A stretch of DNA of 64,000 nt from Ascaphus truei (taxonomy: Eukaryota; Chordata; Amphibia; Anura; Ascaphidae): contig CM071573.1 of NCBI GenBank assembly GCA_036426205.1, forward strand, positions 74,701,043-74,765,042. The letters are read 5' to 3'. The notes beneath the pieces were generated by a model. That model ran no database searches. It saw only the letters and a list, made by a program, of their open reading frames with translations, and was not told the origin of the DNA. The position numbers were made by a program, and so were the translations under genes. Positions 43,049-55,007 of the stretch are shown piece by piece. Each line of letters opens with the position of its first letter. The stretch's first letter is position 1.

Positions 43049-43468
43049 ACATTTTCACTCTGTGTGGCTTCTATCTCTCTAAGGAAGTTAATGGAATTTC
43101 TGTATTATTTTGATGTTCATTTCTGCCTATTTTGCATCTTCAGTTTCAAGGAACGTTAAAATGGCTCCCGCCAGCATGAGTCTCCCGGTAGGCTGCCCTG
43201 TTGGATCTGAATGGAGTACACCATTTTTTTTCCCTACAAAGGAATGTGCTCTCCTAATGTTGGTGTCAGAATGATTGGCTTGAATGATAGAGTAGAGTTG
43301 CTGCATTCATTCTCAGGGGCAGATCATCCCGGGAGGTGAGCAGACACTGGAGTGGTGAGACAGGCAGTGGAGGTTTATCAAGATGACCTCCACCATCCGT
43401 CTCATTTAAAAATGACAACAAATAAAAATAAGTATTGTGCTTTAGTTTGTAAATGAGTAGTTTAGTAA
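43049..43468. other. Unassigned sequence
   Basis: No feature is recognised. Confidence 0.3.
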
Positions 43469-43472
43469 CTTG

Positions 43473-45026
43473 TGTAACGGGTATTCCCTCTATCCCAATC
43501 ACAGATACCGTGTGTGTGGGTGGAAACCTATGTGTTACCAGGTGTGGTGCAGTATATCTGTCAGGCTCACAGGAGGTCTGAGCCTCCGCCAGTGAGAGCC
43601 TGGGGTGAATACTCTGGAACGTTCTCGGTTTCAGCGCCTCCACCTGTGTAGGGTTCTAGGGATGTAGAAGGTTGCCTACACAGGACCCACATATACAATA
43701 ACCACATACACAGGAATGTATATAACCTGTTTTTATATATATATATATATATATATATTTATACACACACACACACACACCCATCACCTACACACACACA
43801 CACACACACAACCACACACCCCCCCACACACACCCACCCACCCACACCCTTCAAATACTAATACTTCCCCTAGAGGGTAACTCCACAATATAACTCGGTC
43901 CCAAGTGTCCTTCACTCCACTAGGTGTGTACCTACCCACCACCGTGTACCCCCACACCGTGTCCACAGCCTAACCCCTTTGTCCTGTGGTCTGCGCTGCC
44001 ACTGTGTAAGGATAATATGTATAGGATACGTTGATGCACTTAGGAAGGTACCTGCCGAGTGCTCCTGCACTCGGGCCTGCAAGCAACTTCGAAAAGGATC
44101 TGCTGCTTGGTGATCCCGTCTGTCATCCAATGCTTCCTCGCACGAGGGTCCGCCACGGCGATCCCACCCTGGAGATAGTCTCTGTCTCTTTAGCACAGAC
44201 TTGAGCCCAAGTCTCTTCTCGGGAAGCGCAGCATCCGCTGTGTCCCTATCTATCACTAGTACTACTGTGACAGGTTCCCTAGCCTAGGGCCTGTCCCTGT
44301 AGTACCACAACTGAGGAGTTCAAGACCTATCTGGGGCCTCTGGGGTTACTGACCTAATGCAGTAATTGCTGTGGCTGCACTGCAAGCCACACTGTCTTTT
44401 CTTGTCAGAGCTCACAGCACTGCAGCTGTGCCACTGACAAGACTCAGATTAGGGCAGGGTCCCTACCTAAGGGGCCTTCCCTATGAACTTACCCACTAAC
44501 CTAGTGGGGAGTGGGGCCTACCTGGGCCTGGGGTTTCTCTGGCCTAGTACAGCAGAGCCCTGCTCTGTGTACACTACCTTCTCCAATCTCTTCCTGGATC
44601 CAACTGACAAAAACCCTGTCTGCACACAACATTGTTGCAACTCTGCAGCATGAGAATCTGCCAGCTCTATTGGCTGTCTGGCTGCCTGTGACCAGGGTGA
44701 AAGTGCAGTCCCCAAAGGCTGCTGGGAATTGTAGTCCTTGGCACAGCTCTTTCCTATGGGGACCGCATGCGCGATCTTTACTGCGCATGTGCGACACTGT
44801 AATGGCCGCCGCTATGCTTAACTGCGCCTGCGCAACCTCCCAGAGCTCCGGCACACTGGCGATGGCCACCGCTACCCTGGCCAACCTCTGCGCATTGCGC
44901 GAACCTCGTGCCGCAACCAAAATGGCGGTGTCCGCCGGGAGAAGTCACCGTCCTCTTCCCCCGCTGCCACAGGGCTAAGGCAGGGGGCAAAGGAAGATCA
45001 GGGGAACCGGGGGTGACCCCCTTACA
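43473..45026 (-). mobile_element. Long solo LTR, minus strand, 1554 bp, CTTG duplication
   Basis: On the plus strand it starts TGTAACGGGTATTCC and ends GGGGTGACCCCCTTACA; CTTG flanks both sides (43469-43472 and 45027-45030). 'ttcagcgcctccacctgtg' is the block shared with the other minus-strand LTRs. It contains (TA)n and (CA)n tracts (43735-43810). Read on the minus strand, its first 300 bp (44730-45000) are GC-rich with repeated NRF1-like (GCGCATGCGC) and YY1-like (AAATGGCGG) motifs. The open frames here have no retroviral domain. Confidence 0.8.
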
Positions 45027-45030
45027 CTTG

Positions 45031-46080
45031 CGTAACACGGCTACTTCTAGTTAATTATTTTTTTAATGAGAATTTAGCAAATGAAGCATATCATATTATT
45101 AGGTATGTTTCTGTTTGCCACTGGGGCATTCACTGCTATAAATAAGGAATAAATGTCTCTCCCCCCGCCCCCCTTGTTTTACGTTCTGGCTCGCTAATTA
45201 GAAATGCAACTAATAAAAACTTCAATTATTAAAAATGGAGCTATAAACTATACTATAAAGTAGAAGCTAAATAGAGTTTACAGCTTTTTCCAATTCATAA
45301 AACATGTCACGGTACTTATTACATTATATATTGTGAACAATGCAAAAACTAACCAGGAAGTATATGACCTAATCATTCCCCCCCCCCCCCCCCCTTTCTA
45401 CCACTGTGGAGGTTGATTGAAAAACCCCCACAAAAAATGCAATGTTTATATCAGTGTTCAAAACTGATAGCACAGTTTTAGAATTGAGTTGGATGTGCAT
45501 GGATCGTTTGACTTATGGTTTTAAATTGTGTTTACCTTTACGTAAGAGACGGTAACACACCGAGTACTTGTGCTGGGATGTATTGAGAAAGTGAGGATAT
45601 TTAAAAATGGCAGATGACCTAATTTGCTGTATTTTCTCTCTCCCTGTTTCTTCGTGCAATTCCCCCTAGAAAGCTGTAGCCTCCATAAAAAATGCTTTCT
45701 TCCACTTTACAGCGCTAAGAAAACATGGTTTCACTTTAAGGCGAGTTATGACCTCACTAAATGGAATGTAGGCCAAGAATTACTAAATAGAGCTGCTACA
45801 GTCTGTAGTCCAGACACAGTCTGTGGTAAGCAAGAGCAGTATTAACCCCTCAGAAAACCTTGTGCCACTGTCTGGTTTCAAATACATTTCTCTTTGGGCA
45901 ATCAGGAAATAAAACCAAGCCAAAGGAGTAAACACATTTGTGCCAAGGTGCTCTTTTCAACCTTTTTTTTTGGCTATGGGATTACGGAGATATTTTTTTG
46001 TATGTAATAGAATAGCCGCCTAATAATGAAAATACATGTTACTTCTACAAGGAAAGGACTAACATGAGTGCTGGACTTCA
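45031..46080. other. Unassigned AT-rich sequence
   Basis: C runs near 45160 and 45378-45395. No exon is recognised. Confidence 0.35.
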
Positions 46081-46349
46081 GTTATTTTTTTCCACAATCT
46101 TTTTCTTTATTGGGGACTTGAGGCAGAGATACAGAGAATAACAGCATTGTAGAGTTTGCAATGGAGTCATAGGCACGTGACTGCTGGGAATACAAGTCAC
46201 ATCCAATAAAGCATTTTCTATTTTATAGGTAGGAAGAGGGAAAGACAAAGGAAGGGGGAGGGGTGGGAAGACAATGAGAGCGTGGGGGGGGGGGTGCGGA
46301 TGGGAGATGGTATGTCAGACGTCTCCGTTCACACTCACCCAGTCAAGGC

Positions 46350-47455
46350 TCAATTTTGGGCCAGGATCTGTGGGAGGGGAGGGGGGTGGGGGCTCCAACG
46401 CCAGGCCAAGGTTCCCAGGTTTTGTGAAATTGGGGCGTCTTCTGTTTTAACATGGCTGTCAGCCTTTCGATATTCATGACCGTTTATTCTATTAACAACT
46501 GTTCTTTTAGAGGGTGCTTTTATTTGTTTCCAGGCCGCTGCAATTGAGCACCTAGCGGCTGTCAGGATAGAGGAGATCAATCTGGATAGTGGAGAAGGGA
46601 GGTCCTCTATTGATTTTCCCAGCACATATGTCAGAGGTCCAAGGGGATCTCCAGTCCTAGGGTTTCGTGGAGAAGTTTCTGAATTCTGGACCAGAACTTC
46701 TGGATCTCCGGGCATGACCACCAAATGTGGGCCATGTCCCCCTTTTGACCACATCCCCTCCAGCACAAATCTGGTGTGCCGGGGAAGATCTGGCTCAGTC
46801 TGCTCGGGGTTAGGTACCACTGGAAAAGGATTTTATAGATATTTTCTTTTGTTATGGTACAAATCGATGTTTTGGTAGCTGATTCCCAGACATCCAGTCC
46901 TCAATGTCCATTTGTAGGTTAAGATCAGCATTCCATTTTTGCATATAGGCGTGGGACGGGGGTGGGGGGAGGAGGAGTGACGACTCCATCCCCCTATAAA
47001 TCTCGGAAATGAATCCTCTCTGGTATTCGCCTTTGAGGCAGAGAGATTCAAATTTAGTCAGGGTGGGAAATTTTGAGTTTTGGGAGAGAGCTCGTAGGAA
47101 ATGTCTGATTTGTAGAAATTTAAACAGGTGAAGGTAGTGTGAGTGATACTTGTCTTGGAAGGACAGAATTTCCTCTTTCTTCAGCAGATCTGCAACCATT
47201 CTAATGTCTAGGTCCTGGAATTGACCGAATTGGTTACGGGAGCACCCAGGCGGGAATTCTGAGTTTCCGAAGATAGGGGTTAGTTGGGAGGGGGATTATG
47301 ATAGGCCATACTTCCCTTTGTTTTTTATCCAAATAGACCATGTGCATCTCATTGCTCCCAGTTTGAATTTCTGGGTTCGTTTTTCTTTGTTTGTTTGGGA
47401 CCATAGGATAACTGAGAGGGAGGGTAGGGGATGCGTGATAAGATTCTATCGCCAA
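46350..47455 (-). pseudogene. L1 ORF2, C-terminal region, broken
   Basis: Frames at 47234-47455, 46852-47199 and 46350-46820 carry decayed C-terminal sequence. 'CWRGCGQKGDMAHIWWSC' (read across a frame change near 46735) is the cysteine-containing H...WW.C block near the end of L1 ORF2p, followed by 'SSILTAARCSIAAAWKQ'. Confidence 0.7.
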
Positions 47456-47459
47456 CCAG

Positions 47460-48730
47460 CAGTTAGTAGACGGGGGGATTGTTCCAGACTATCGCCTGGC
47501 GTAGTTGAGCTGCTTGATAGTATCTGATCACGTCAGGTGCGCATAGCCCCCCTCTTGTCTTTGAGGATAGCATGACCGACCTCGGGACCCTGGGTTTGCT
47601 CCGATTCCAAATGAATCGGATTATGTGGGACTGGATATTCTTTAATTCTGATAGTGGTATCGGAACTTGAAGGGTTTGAAAAAAGTATAATAATCGGGGG
47701 AGGATATTCATTTTAGTAGAGACAATTCTATTAAACCAGGAGATTTGGTGGTTCCATGAGTCTAAGTCCTTTCTAATTTGGTCGAATAAGGGGGGATAAT
47801 TAATTTGGTACAGAGATTTGTAGGAATTGGTTATCTTTACTCCTAAATATTTTAAGTGGGAAGAGTTCCATCTATATTTATAGTTAGACTGTTGTAATCT
47901 CCACCTAGATTCTGGAAGGGAGAAGTTAAGCGCTTCCGATTTGTCCATATTAACCTTATAGTCAGAAACCTGGCTAAATTGATCTAGTCATTTTTGGAGG
48001 TTGGGAAGGGATATATGTGGGTCGGCGAGGGTCAAGATTACGTCATCCGCAAAGAGGGAAATTTTATATTCTGTATCTGCGATTGGGATACCTTTTATAC
48101 TTGGTTCGGCTCTGATTTGGGCCGCTAGTGGTTCGATTGAGATGACGAATAGTAGTGGGGATAGGGGGCAACCTTGTCTGGTCCCATTTTTGATTGAGAT
48201 TGGGTTTATCTGTCCGCCTGGTAGCTTGAGGTATGCTGTGGGGTTTTGGTAAAGAGCGCGGACCCCCTCTAAAAAAGGGCCTGAGAAACCAAATTTAAGC
48301 ATAGTTTGGTCTAGGAAGGACCATTTGATTTGATCAAATGCCTTTTCGGCATCCAGGCTTAGTATCATGGCTTGGAGTTTGCTGAGATGCACATGGTCAA
48401 TAATATCAATAATTTTGCGGGTGTTGTCAGAGGCCTGTCTTCCTGACACAAAACCCACTTGATTAATATGAATAAGTCTGAGGAGAATCAGGTTTAGTCT
48501 GTTTGCTAAGATCTTGCTGAAAGGTTAAAGGTCTGTGTTAAGAAGGGAAATCGGTCTGTAACTACCGCATTGTAGCGGGTCCCTTCCTTCCTTGTGGATG
48601 ATGGCAAGGTTGGCGGCCGAGGTTGTGCCTGGGATTGGTTCACCCTCCAGGAAGGAGTTGAACATGTCCAGGAGGTAGGGGGAGAGAGTCGACACAAAAC
48701 GTTTTGTAATGGGCGTTGGAGAAGCCATCT
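47460..48730 (-). pseudogene. L1 ORF2, reverse transcriptase domain, broken
   Basis: 'SYRPISLLNTDL' (48528-48570), then 'GFVSGRQASDNTRK', 'LSLDAEKAFDQIKWSFL', 'GTRQGCPLSPLLFVI' and 'LFADDVILTL' (48458-47988), covering RT motifs 1-5 including both catalytic Asp-containing boxes. The thumb, 'LNFSLPESRW' and 'KYLGVKI', follows at 47948-47463. The domain is readable almost without gaps, but a frameshift and stop separate its parts. Confidence 0.85.
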
Positions 48731-49399
48731 GGCCCCGGGGTCTTGGCTACTTTAAGAGAGCTTATGGCTTGGGATAACTCTTCTTGTGAGATTTTTTTGG
48801 TTTAGTTTCTCTAGCTCCTCTTCCATAAGAGAGGGCAGGTTGCATTGTGCCAGGTATTGTGAGCTTTATTGGCGGTATTTTGTTCTTGACCTGGGGGGTG
48901 GAGGTTGTAGAGATCTTCATAGTATTCCGTGAACTCCTGGGCAATGTCTTTTTCCATAAAGGAAATCTGGCCACTCTCTGTGCGTATCTTTGGGATTTGG
49001 TTTTTAAGCCTCTGAGTTTTGTGGCTAGTAGTCGGTCTGCTTTGTTGCCCCTGTCGTAGAACCTTTGATTGGTCCATTTCAACGCCCTCTCTACCTCTTC
49101 GAGTTGTTTGTTTGAGCTCCGCTCTTGTTATGTTAAGTATTTTATATATTTTTTTTGGAGGGGGCATTTTTATGTTGCTGTTCTAGGTTCAAGATCTTAT
49201 CTGTTAGTTCTTTTTGTGTTTTGAGATAGTTTTTTCTTATAGGAGGCCAACGAGATAAGATCCCCTCTTATTGAGGCTTTATGTGATTCCCATAGCATAG
49301 CAGATGCCGAAACAGATCCTCTGTTTATTTCGAAAAATGAGGATAGTTTTTGTCTAACTGTCTCAATTATTTTCGGATCATTAAGGAGCGAGTCGTTTA

Positions 49400-50205
49400 G
49401 TTCCATTTATATGTGTTGCTTTTTACGAAGGGCAGAGAGGGTTATTTCGACAGGGGCGTGGTCAGACCATGTAATTGGGCCTTTGTTGGACTGGGAAAAT
49501 GCCTGGAGAACATTATTGGTGCCTAGAAAGTAGTCAATCCGCGAGTAAGACTGATGAGGAGCTGAGAAAAACGTATAGTCCCTCTGACCTAGGTGCTGGG
49601 CTCTCCATATATCCACAAGAGAGAAACTTTGTAGAATTTCTCGTGAGTTTTTTGGCCTTTCTTTTGAGTTTGGGCGGAGTGGGGGGTTGCCAGTGTGGCG
49701 GATTTGTCTTGGTCGGGGGAGAGGACCATATTGAAATTGCCGTCTTAGATTAAGGAGGTTAATGAGGTCTGGTCCAGTGAGTTGAGTAACTTTTGGAGAA
49801 ATTGGACTTGATTATCATTGGGGGCATATATCTTAATGAGGGAGATAGGGGACCCCGAGAGGGTACCCTGTAGGGCTAGGAATCTCCCATCTGGGTCTCG
49901 TGTTTTTTTGTTGGAGCGAAAGGGATGTTGTTTTTGATCAGAATGGCCACTCCTCTTTTCCTGTTTGGGGAGGAAGCAAAAAAAGCCTGTGGGAAGGCAT
50001 GCTTAAATGTATTTGGGGGCTTGGAGGAGATAAAGTGAGTTTCTTGAATAAAGATAATGTCTCCTTTGGTTTTTTTACGTTCTTGGAGTGCTAGTTTTCT
50101 TTTCTTTACTGAGTTAAGTCCTTTTACATTGAGAGAGATAATTTTGATGGAAGATATTAGAAAAAGTTTTGTTCCCAGAGCAATACACTCTGAGCCCCGT
50201 TTGTG
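49400..50205 (-). pseudogene. L1 ORF2, endonuclease domain, broken
   Basis: The N-terminus reads 'KIISLNVKGLNSVKKRKLAL' and 'DIIFIQETHF', the first two apurinic-endonuclease motifs. After a frame break the last motif, 'WSDHAPVEITLSAL', is seen at 49407-49616. The His of SDH and the Glu of QETH are conserved catalytic residues and remain, but the domain is split across frames. Confidence 0.82.
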
Positions 50206-50329
50206 TCCCATGACGGGGGTTTGTGGGTTGTTTGTGGGAGGGACATCGTGCTGGGTCCTGGGGGGGTGGAGACGCCTGAGAGGTAGGGTAGGGGGGGGGG
50301 GGGGATGCCCAGTGGTAGGTGATGTTTCG

Positions 50330-51275
50330 CTCTTTCAGGATGTTAATGAGGGGCTTCATCTCCCTCCTTTTTGCGATTGTGGCCCTTGACAGGTCACTGA
50401 AGATCTGGATCGTGTTCTCTTCTATGTGGAGATCTCCCGCTCTCCTGCTTGCGGACATAACCCTTTCTTTGGCCAAAAACATGTGGAGTTTAATAATCAC
50501 GTCCCTGCGACAGTTGGGGTCGGTGGATCTGAGACCTAGAGCGCGGTGAGCCCTGTCCATCTGCAGGTCATGGACAGATAAGTCTGGGACCAGGGATAGA
50601 AACAGTTTGCGGAGGTAAGCCTGGAGGACATCAGGGGGAACCTCTTCTGGTATGTTTCTTATACGTAGGTTCTGCCTACAATCCCTGTTTTCTTGGTCCT
50701 CCAGGGCGTCCCTTAGTTCGTCGACTACATGGCCCAGTCTGATCACCTCCTCTTCTGTGTTGCTTTGAGATCCTATTATGTCTCTGACCTTGTGCTCCAG
50801 CACCCCTGTGCGCTATGTTAGGCCATTCAAGTCTGCCCTTAATCCTTCTAAGGCGGTGTTCAGGTCTTCCTGAAATCCCTTTCTCATGCTGAGAAAGAGG
50901 GAGTCAAAATATTGTTTATTTAAGCCGAATCCCGGCAATCCCCGGTTGTCTGGGTCTGGTGTTGGCTCCACGTTTGTGGCTTGCATGCCTCCTCGGCGCC
51001 ATCTTGTGAGTCGCAGTTCTGCTCCAACGGGCGCTGTGCGGGGGCAAAATATTTGGTGACCCCCTGGTTTTGGGTCCCTTTTCCCCTTGAAGGCATCGTC
51101 TTCTTTTCTTGGGTACTTTGGGGTAGTTTTGGGAGATTTTGGTGGCGGTATATGCTCTGTCTGGCGAATTCTGTGAGGTTTTCGGGAGCTCCTCTTCTAC
51201 CCGACCATGCTCCGCGACGTCACCGGAAGTCTCCTCGCTGGACTTCATTTTTAAGAGTACCTTCATATCACGCGT
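50330..51275 (-). pseudogene. L1 ORF1 (RNA-binding protein), broken
   Basis: The basic, Lys/Arg-rich N-terminus ('ISQNYPKVPKKRRR') lies at 51270-50920. After a frameshift near 50940, 'QYFDSLFLSMRKGFQEDLNT' follows, then a TAG near 50817, then 'DELRDALEDQENRDCRQN', 'LRIRNIPEEVPPDVLQAYL' and 'DRAHRALG', the coiled-coil-to-RRM part of L1 ORF1p, and the C-terminal domain with 'IFSDLSRATIAKRREMKPL'. ORF1p forms trimers that coat L1 RNA. The last frame runs on to 50114, overlapping ORF2, probably through loss of the original stop. Confidence 0.8.
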
Positions 51276-51334
51276 CACTGTTTTGGAGAGATTGCTCTGA
51301 TGCATCATTAGAAATCCCTGCCATAAGCTTGCCC

Positions 51335-52262
51335 TGAAGTGGAAATCAAAAATGATGATCGAAATGTTGTAATACTTCTCTGGTATTAGCAAGGTAACGA
51401 ACTGTAGCTTTTTTTTGGTTGGTTTCAGAGAATAAGAATTGCCAGAGCAAGAGGTCTTTCTGTACTAAAATGTAGGGAGCTTTTGGGAAATATGATGAAG
51501 TTGTTCACGAAAAGAGCAGAGCATGTAGCAGGCATTCATCAGAGGCATATGCAGTAAAGGAATCCACACTGCCTGTTGGACACAAGGGAATCCAAAATAT
51601 AAGAGCCAAGTTTTTAGTGCAGTGTGAGGTTTCAGGGTGGGAATCAAATAGACAAGGTAGGCCAATGGGTGCTTCTGGCCAATATTTTCTGTGTTTTTAA
51701 GTAAATAAAGTTATGCTGAGTAAAAAAGGTTACAGAAACCCTCCACCTACAGCAAAGATAATACAACACTTATAAACGCTCCATGTCTACAAACCCACAT
51801 CTCCCCATAGTCATTCAGCATTCAATGCTTGAGACGTGAATGTGTTTTGTTTTATCTTTGCTGTATACTGTATTTCAAGGTAATTTTCAAATAAAAACAT
51901 ATGTATCATTTTGTATGTTGTCCTCTAATTTGTGTAACAATGTATGCAGATTTCTAGTCACAATTAAGTTTTGCACTGCAGAGCTCGCTACATTCTCAAG
52001 TTGCACTATTTATTTTAATACAAGGAAAGGTGGATGGAATGGAGGGTAAGAATAAGTCTAATACTTAGAATGGGTATGAGAACACACTATTTTGAAAATA
52101 CATTGTACAGTCATTTAAAGAAATAATATGCAGTGACTTTCTTCACAATTTTTTTTTTTTTTTTTTTAACCTGGTTCCATTTCTTAAGGTAGTTTTTTTT
52201 GTTGGTTCTTGGGCTATAAAAGTTTGGGAAATGTCTCCCTAAATAGCAAGTATTCAATTAAT
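51335..52262. other. Unassigned sequence
   Basis: AT-rich; a T run of about 19 nt at 52150. No exon is recognised. Confidence 0.35.
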
Positions 52263-52266
52263 TAAA

Positions 52267-53016
52267 TGTAGCCAGGTGACCTGTTGGCTACTATTCTGCC
52301 CTTGGGCTGGCAGTAAGCCCTGGTACCATCCGGTTGCCAGTAGTTGATATGGGGTTTCCCCCTCCGAGGAGCTGCATTTGTATGACAGCAGGAGACAGTG
52401 ACATCAGGCCTGGGCATGACCAATCATGATCAAGACCTAGTGCCCTCTTCCTGGAAGTACTTAAAGGCAGGACCACCCTAATTTTAGTGTGTCCTTCCTC
52501 ATTGAGGAAGGCAGGTCGCACAGTGGATAGGCTGAGATTGGGCCTTCTCCAGTCCACTTCCCTCCGGGGGCTAGCGAGTGTGGACCATACCTCCTGCCTC
52601 TGCTATGGAGTAGGGAAGAGCTAGAATGGCTGCGGGTGCCCTTGGCCTGTTGTGACGGTCCAGGGACCATGATCCGGTGAATAGCTGAGAGTACTGCATC
52701 GGGCAGAACATGCCTTGTAACTGTACAGAAAAGTAAAAAAGCCGTTCCTGTGCGTTCCTCCTGCCTGGTGCGTGACCTTACTGGGGGGAGAGGTAATAAG
52801 TTCTACCGTGGGAGATCACCTACAGTTCCTGGAGCTTACGGCAGATGGAGGCGCTGCACTGCTGAAGAGATATGTAGGGTATGAACCCCAGAAGCCTAGT
52901 CCAGTGTCCCCACTACCACAGGTGGACGACTCAGCCCTCCTGTTATCAGCAGGTATCATGCACCACACGACCAGTAATGGCAGAATCTCCCACCGGGTGG
53001 GGGAAACACAGTTACA
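52267..53016 (+). mobile_element. Solo LTR, plus strand, 750 bp, TAAA duplication
   Basis: It starts TGTAGCCAGGTGACC and ends GGGGAAACACAGTTACA. TAAA lies on both sides (52263-52266 and 53017-53020). 'gaagtacttaaaggcagg' near 52455 sits where a TATA box is expected, and 'gcagatggaggcgctgcac' near 52842 is the family's shared block. The ends and length match the LTRs at 38.4 and 39.0 kb. No internal region remains. Confidence 0.85.
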
Positions 53017-53020
53017 TAAA

Positions 53021-54062
53021 TATGTCTGTTTCTTTTCATTTATTATTATTAAAAAAAAAAAAAAAGACATTGATTTGAGTGTTTAAAATACATTTTACAA
53101 AGGCGTATGTAAATATACATTTTAATAAGAATTTTACACGCACATGCATAAAAATATAAATAGATATTCCACGTTCATAGTCCAAGTGACCAAATTCCGC
53201 ATCATTCATCACATAAATGGTTAAAGGTGCACTCCTTCAAATGTTTTCTTTAATTTTGGTAGAAGCGCACATGGCATTGCAGTACATCGCCCAACACTAT
53301 CCTGGTCATGTGTTGCATTCAATTATTGTTACAAATGCTAAACGAGCATTTATCGCGTGAGCTTCATTCCTTTGGAAAAATGGCATTTTGTTAAAGGTCT
53401 ATGATTTTTGATCTCTTAATTGCACCATCATAAAATAAAAGGAAAATGTCACCTGTGTATACAGCATTGTTCAGACGTAATCGAATATAAAATCACAAGC
53501 TGTGCTGCATAATATTCAGAAGAGAGAGCGAGCAGGAATACAATTAACAGGCATAAAAACATAACCTGCTGTGGTCCGTCAAAGGGAAGTGCAAAATATA
53601 AAGGAGAATAACTGAGGGCTCCAGACTTTATTCTGGCTACCATAACATGGTGGAGTCTTACTGGCGTTCTGGAGGAACCATGTCTAACAACATACTCTTG
53701 CAGCTTTTTGCTAAATGTTTAACAGATGTTTATCTGGGAGTAGTGTCTCAGAATTATAATTTTTTTTGCTTGAGATTAACTGACAGCTGAGTCTGCAGTT
53801 TGGCTTGTTCAGGTAGCAAAGTTTAATTGTCAGTTTAATAGACATATTAATTGCAATTGCTGTGCTACCAGTTTTATAGCCCTAATTGTGCAATATTGTG
53901 CAATTAGGCAAGAGGAGAAATACTACATATTTCTGCGTATGCAATGTTATGTGAAACAGAAATTCTCAGTAGAGAGCTACTTGTGTGTCCCTGATTCTTG
54001 ACAAATAACAGTATTTGGTGAGCAAGAAGGTCGACGCGCCTGATTTTAAGTGAAATTAAGTG
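53021..54062. other. Unassigned AT-rich sequence
   Basis: A-run at 53051-53065; no exon is recognised. Confidence 0.35.
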
Positions 54063-54064
54063 TT

Positions 54065-54432
54065 CTCTATTTATTTTATTTATTTATAAAATGTTTTACC
54101 AGGAAGTAATACATTGAGTTACCTCTCGTTTTCAAGTATGTCCTGGGCATAGTTAATATGACAAATACATGGTTAAAAATACAGTTACATAAATGAACAG
54201 GGTATACATTATATACAATACATTGCATGCACAGTTGGTGAAGATGTATATTATAGGCTTATGTAACAGTTACAGACCAGATTAAAATGTGAGACAGCCT
54301 TAGTTTGGAAAGAACTTAAACTGGTGGCGGCTGTGAGTCTCCGGTAGGTTGTTCCAGTTTTGGGGTGCACGGTAAGAGGAGGAGCGGCCGGATACTTTGT
54401 TGAGCCTTGGGACCATGAACAGTCTTTTAGGG
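54065..54432 (-). mobile_element. 5'-truncated copy of the LINE, including C-terminal coding part
   Basis: The tail matches as in other copies. 54310-54415 additionally is the reverse complement of 4580-4700, encoding the FSYRAxHNWNNLP region. It is the longest of the truncated copies. The truncation point is near 54432, after 'ccatgaacagtctttta'. Confidence 0.9.
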
Positions 54433-54680
54433 GGTCATGCACTAAGCAGCGGAAAATTGCATTCGCCAGGGTTTTGAATTCGCCATGTTTTTGGCGTGTT
54501 GCCTTCGCTGTATGCAGGAAGGGCCGAATCCCTGGTGAATCACAGCGGGAGCAACATTGCCAAACATGACGAGTAATCGGTGGCGAGACAGTCTGCCTGG
54601 CGAGAAGCCGTCTGCAGCAGAGAGAGATCCGCTGCTCTCTCTGCGCAAACATCGGCACATTAAAAAATCTTTTAAATACA
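54433..54680. other. Possible MITE, unassigned
   Basis: It begins 'ggggtcatgcactaagcagc', and 'gaattcgccatgttttt' and 'attgccaaacatgacgag' are loosely inverted. Ends are not defined. Confidence 0.35.
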
Positions 54681-54964
54681 ATTTTATTCATAGTGTACAT
54701 GTGCAGGGGATCTCAGGAGCTGAACCGCATTGGTTTCAGGTCCGGGGACCCCCTGCTTCTCGAGATACAGGCCCCGTTATGAGGTGCCGGTATCCCTCTG
54801 CATTTAAATGTCTCGTTCACGTGACCGCGGAATGTAAACAAAGCAGAGGGATACCGGCACCCCATAAAGGGGCCTGTATCTCGGGAAGCAGGGGGTCCCC
54901 GGACCGTAAACCCAAGCGGTTTCAGCTCCGGAGACCCTCTGCACATCTACACTATGAATAAAAC
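54681..54964. mobile_element. Palindromic foldback element, copy B
   Basis: Arms of about 130 bp are inverted: 'ttttattcatagtgtacatg' pairs with 'cacatctacactatgaataa'; 'ggggaccccctgcttctcga' and 'gatacaggcccc' pair with their complements at 54860-54905; the arms meet near 54830. There are no coding frames beyond those forced by the palindrome. Confidence 0.85.
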
Positions 54965-55007
54965 ACCCATATCAATAAACAATTATTCCTTACCTTTTCG
55001 GCTATGT

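Larger units (their letters stand above)
46085..51330 (-). mobile_element. L1-type LINE, nearly full length, decayed
   Basis: On the minus strand, the order is ORF1 (about 51270 down to 50340), ORF2 with endonuclease (50190-49400), a linker, RT (48730-47460), a C-terminal region (47455-46350) and a 3' UTR ending near 46085. Both ORFs are broken: ORF1 by one frameshift and one stop, ORF2 by about eight frame changes. The 5' and 3' boundaries are approximate; no target duplication could be read. It is a different clade from the LINE at 1.6-4.9 kb. Confidence 0.88.

Noticed and set aside
44501..45038. 139-155-codon frames on both strands
   Set aside because: Within the GC-rich part of an LTR; both strands open at once, no retroviral domain.
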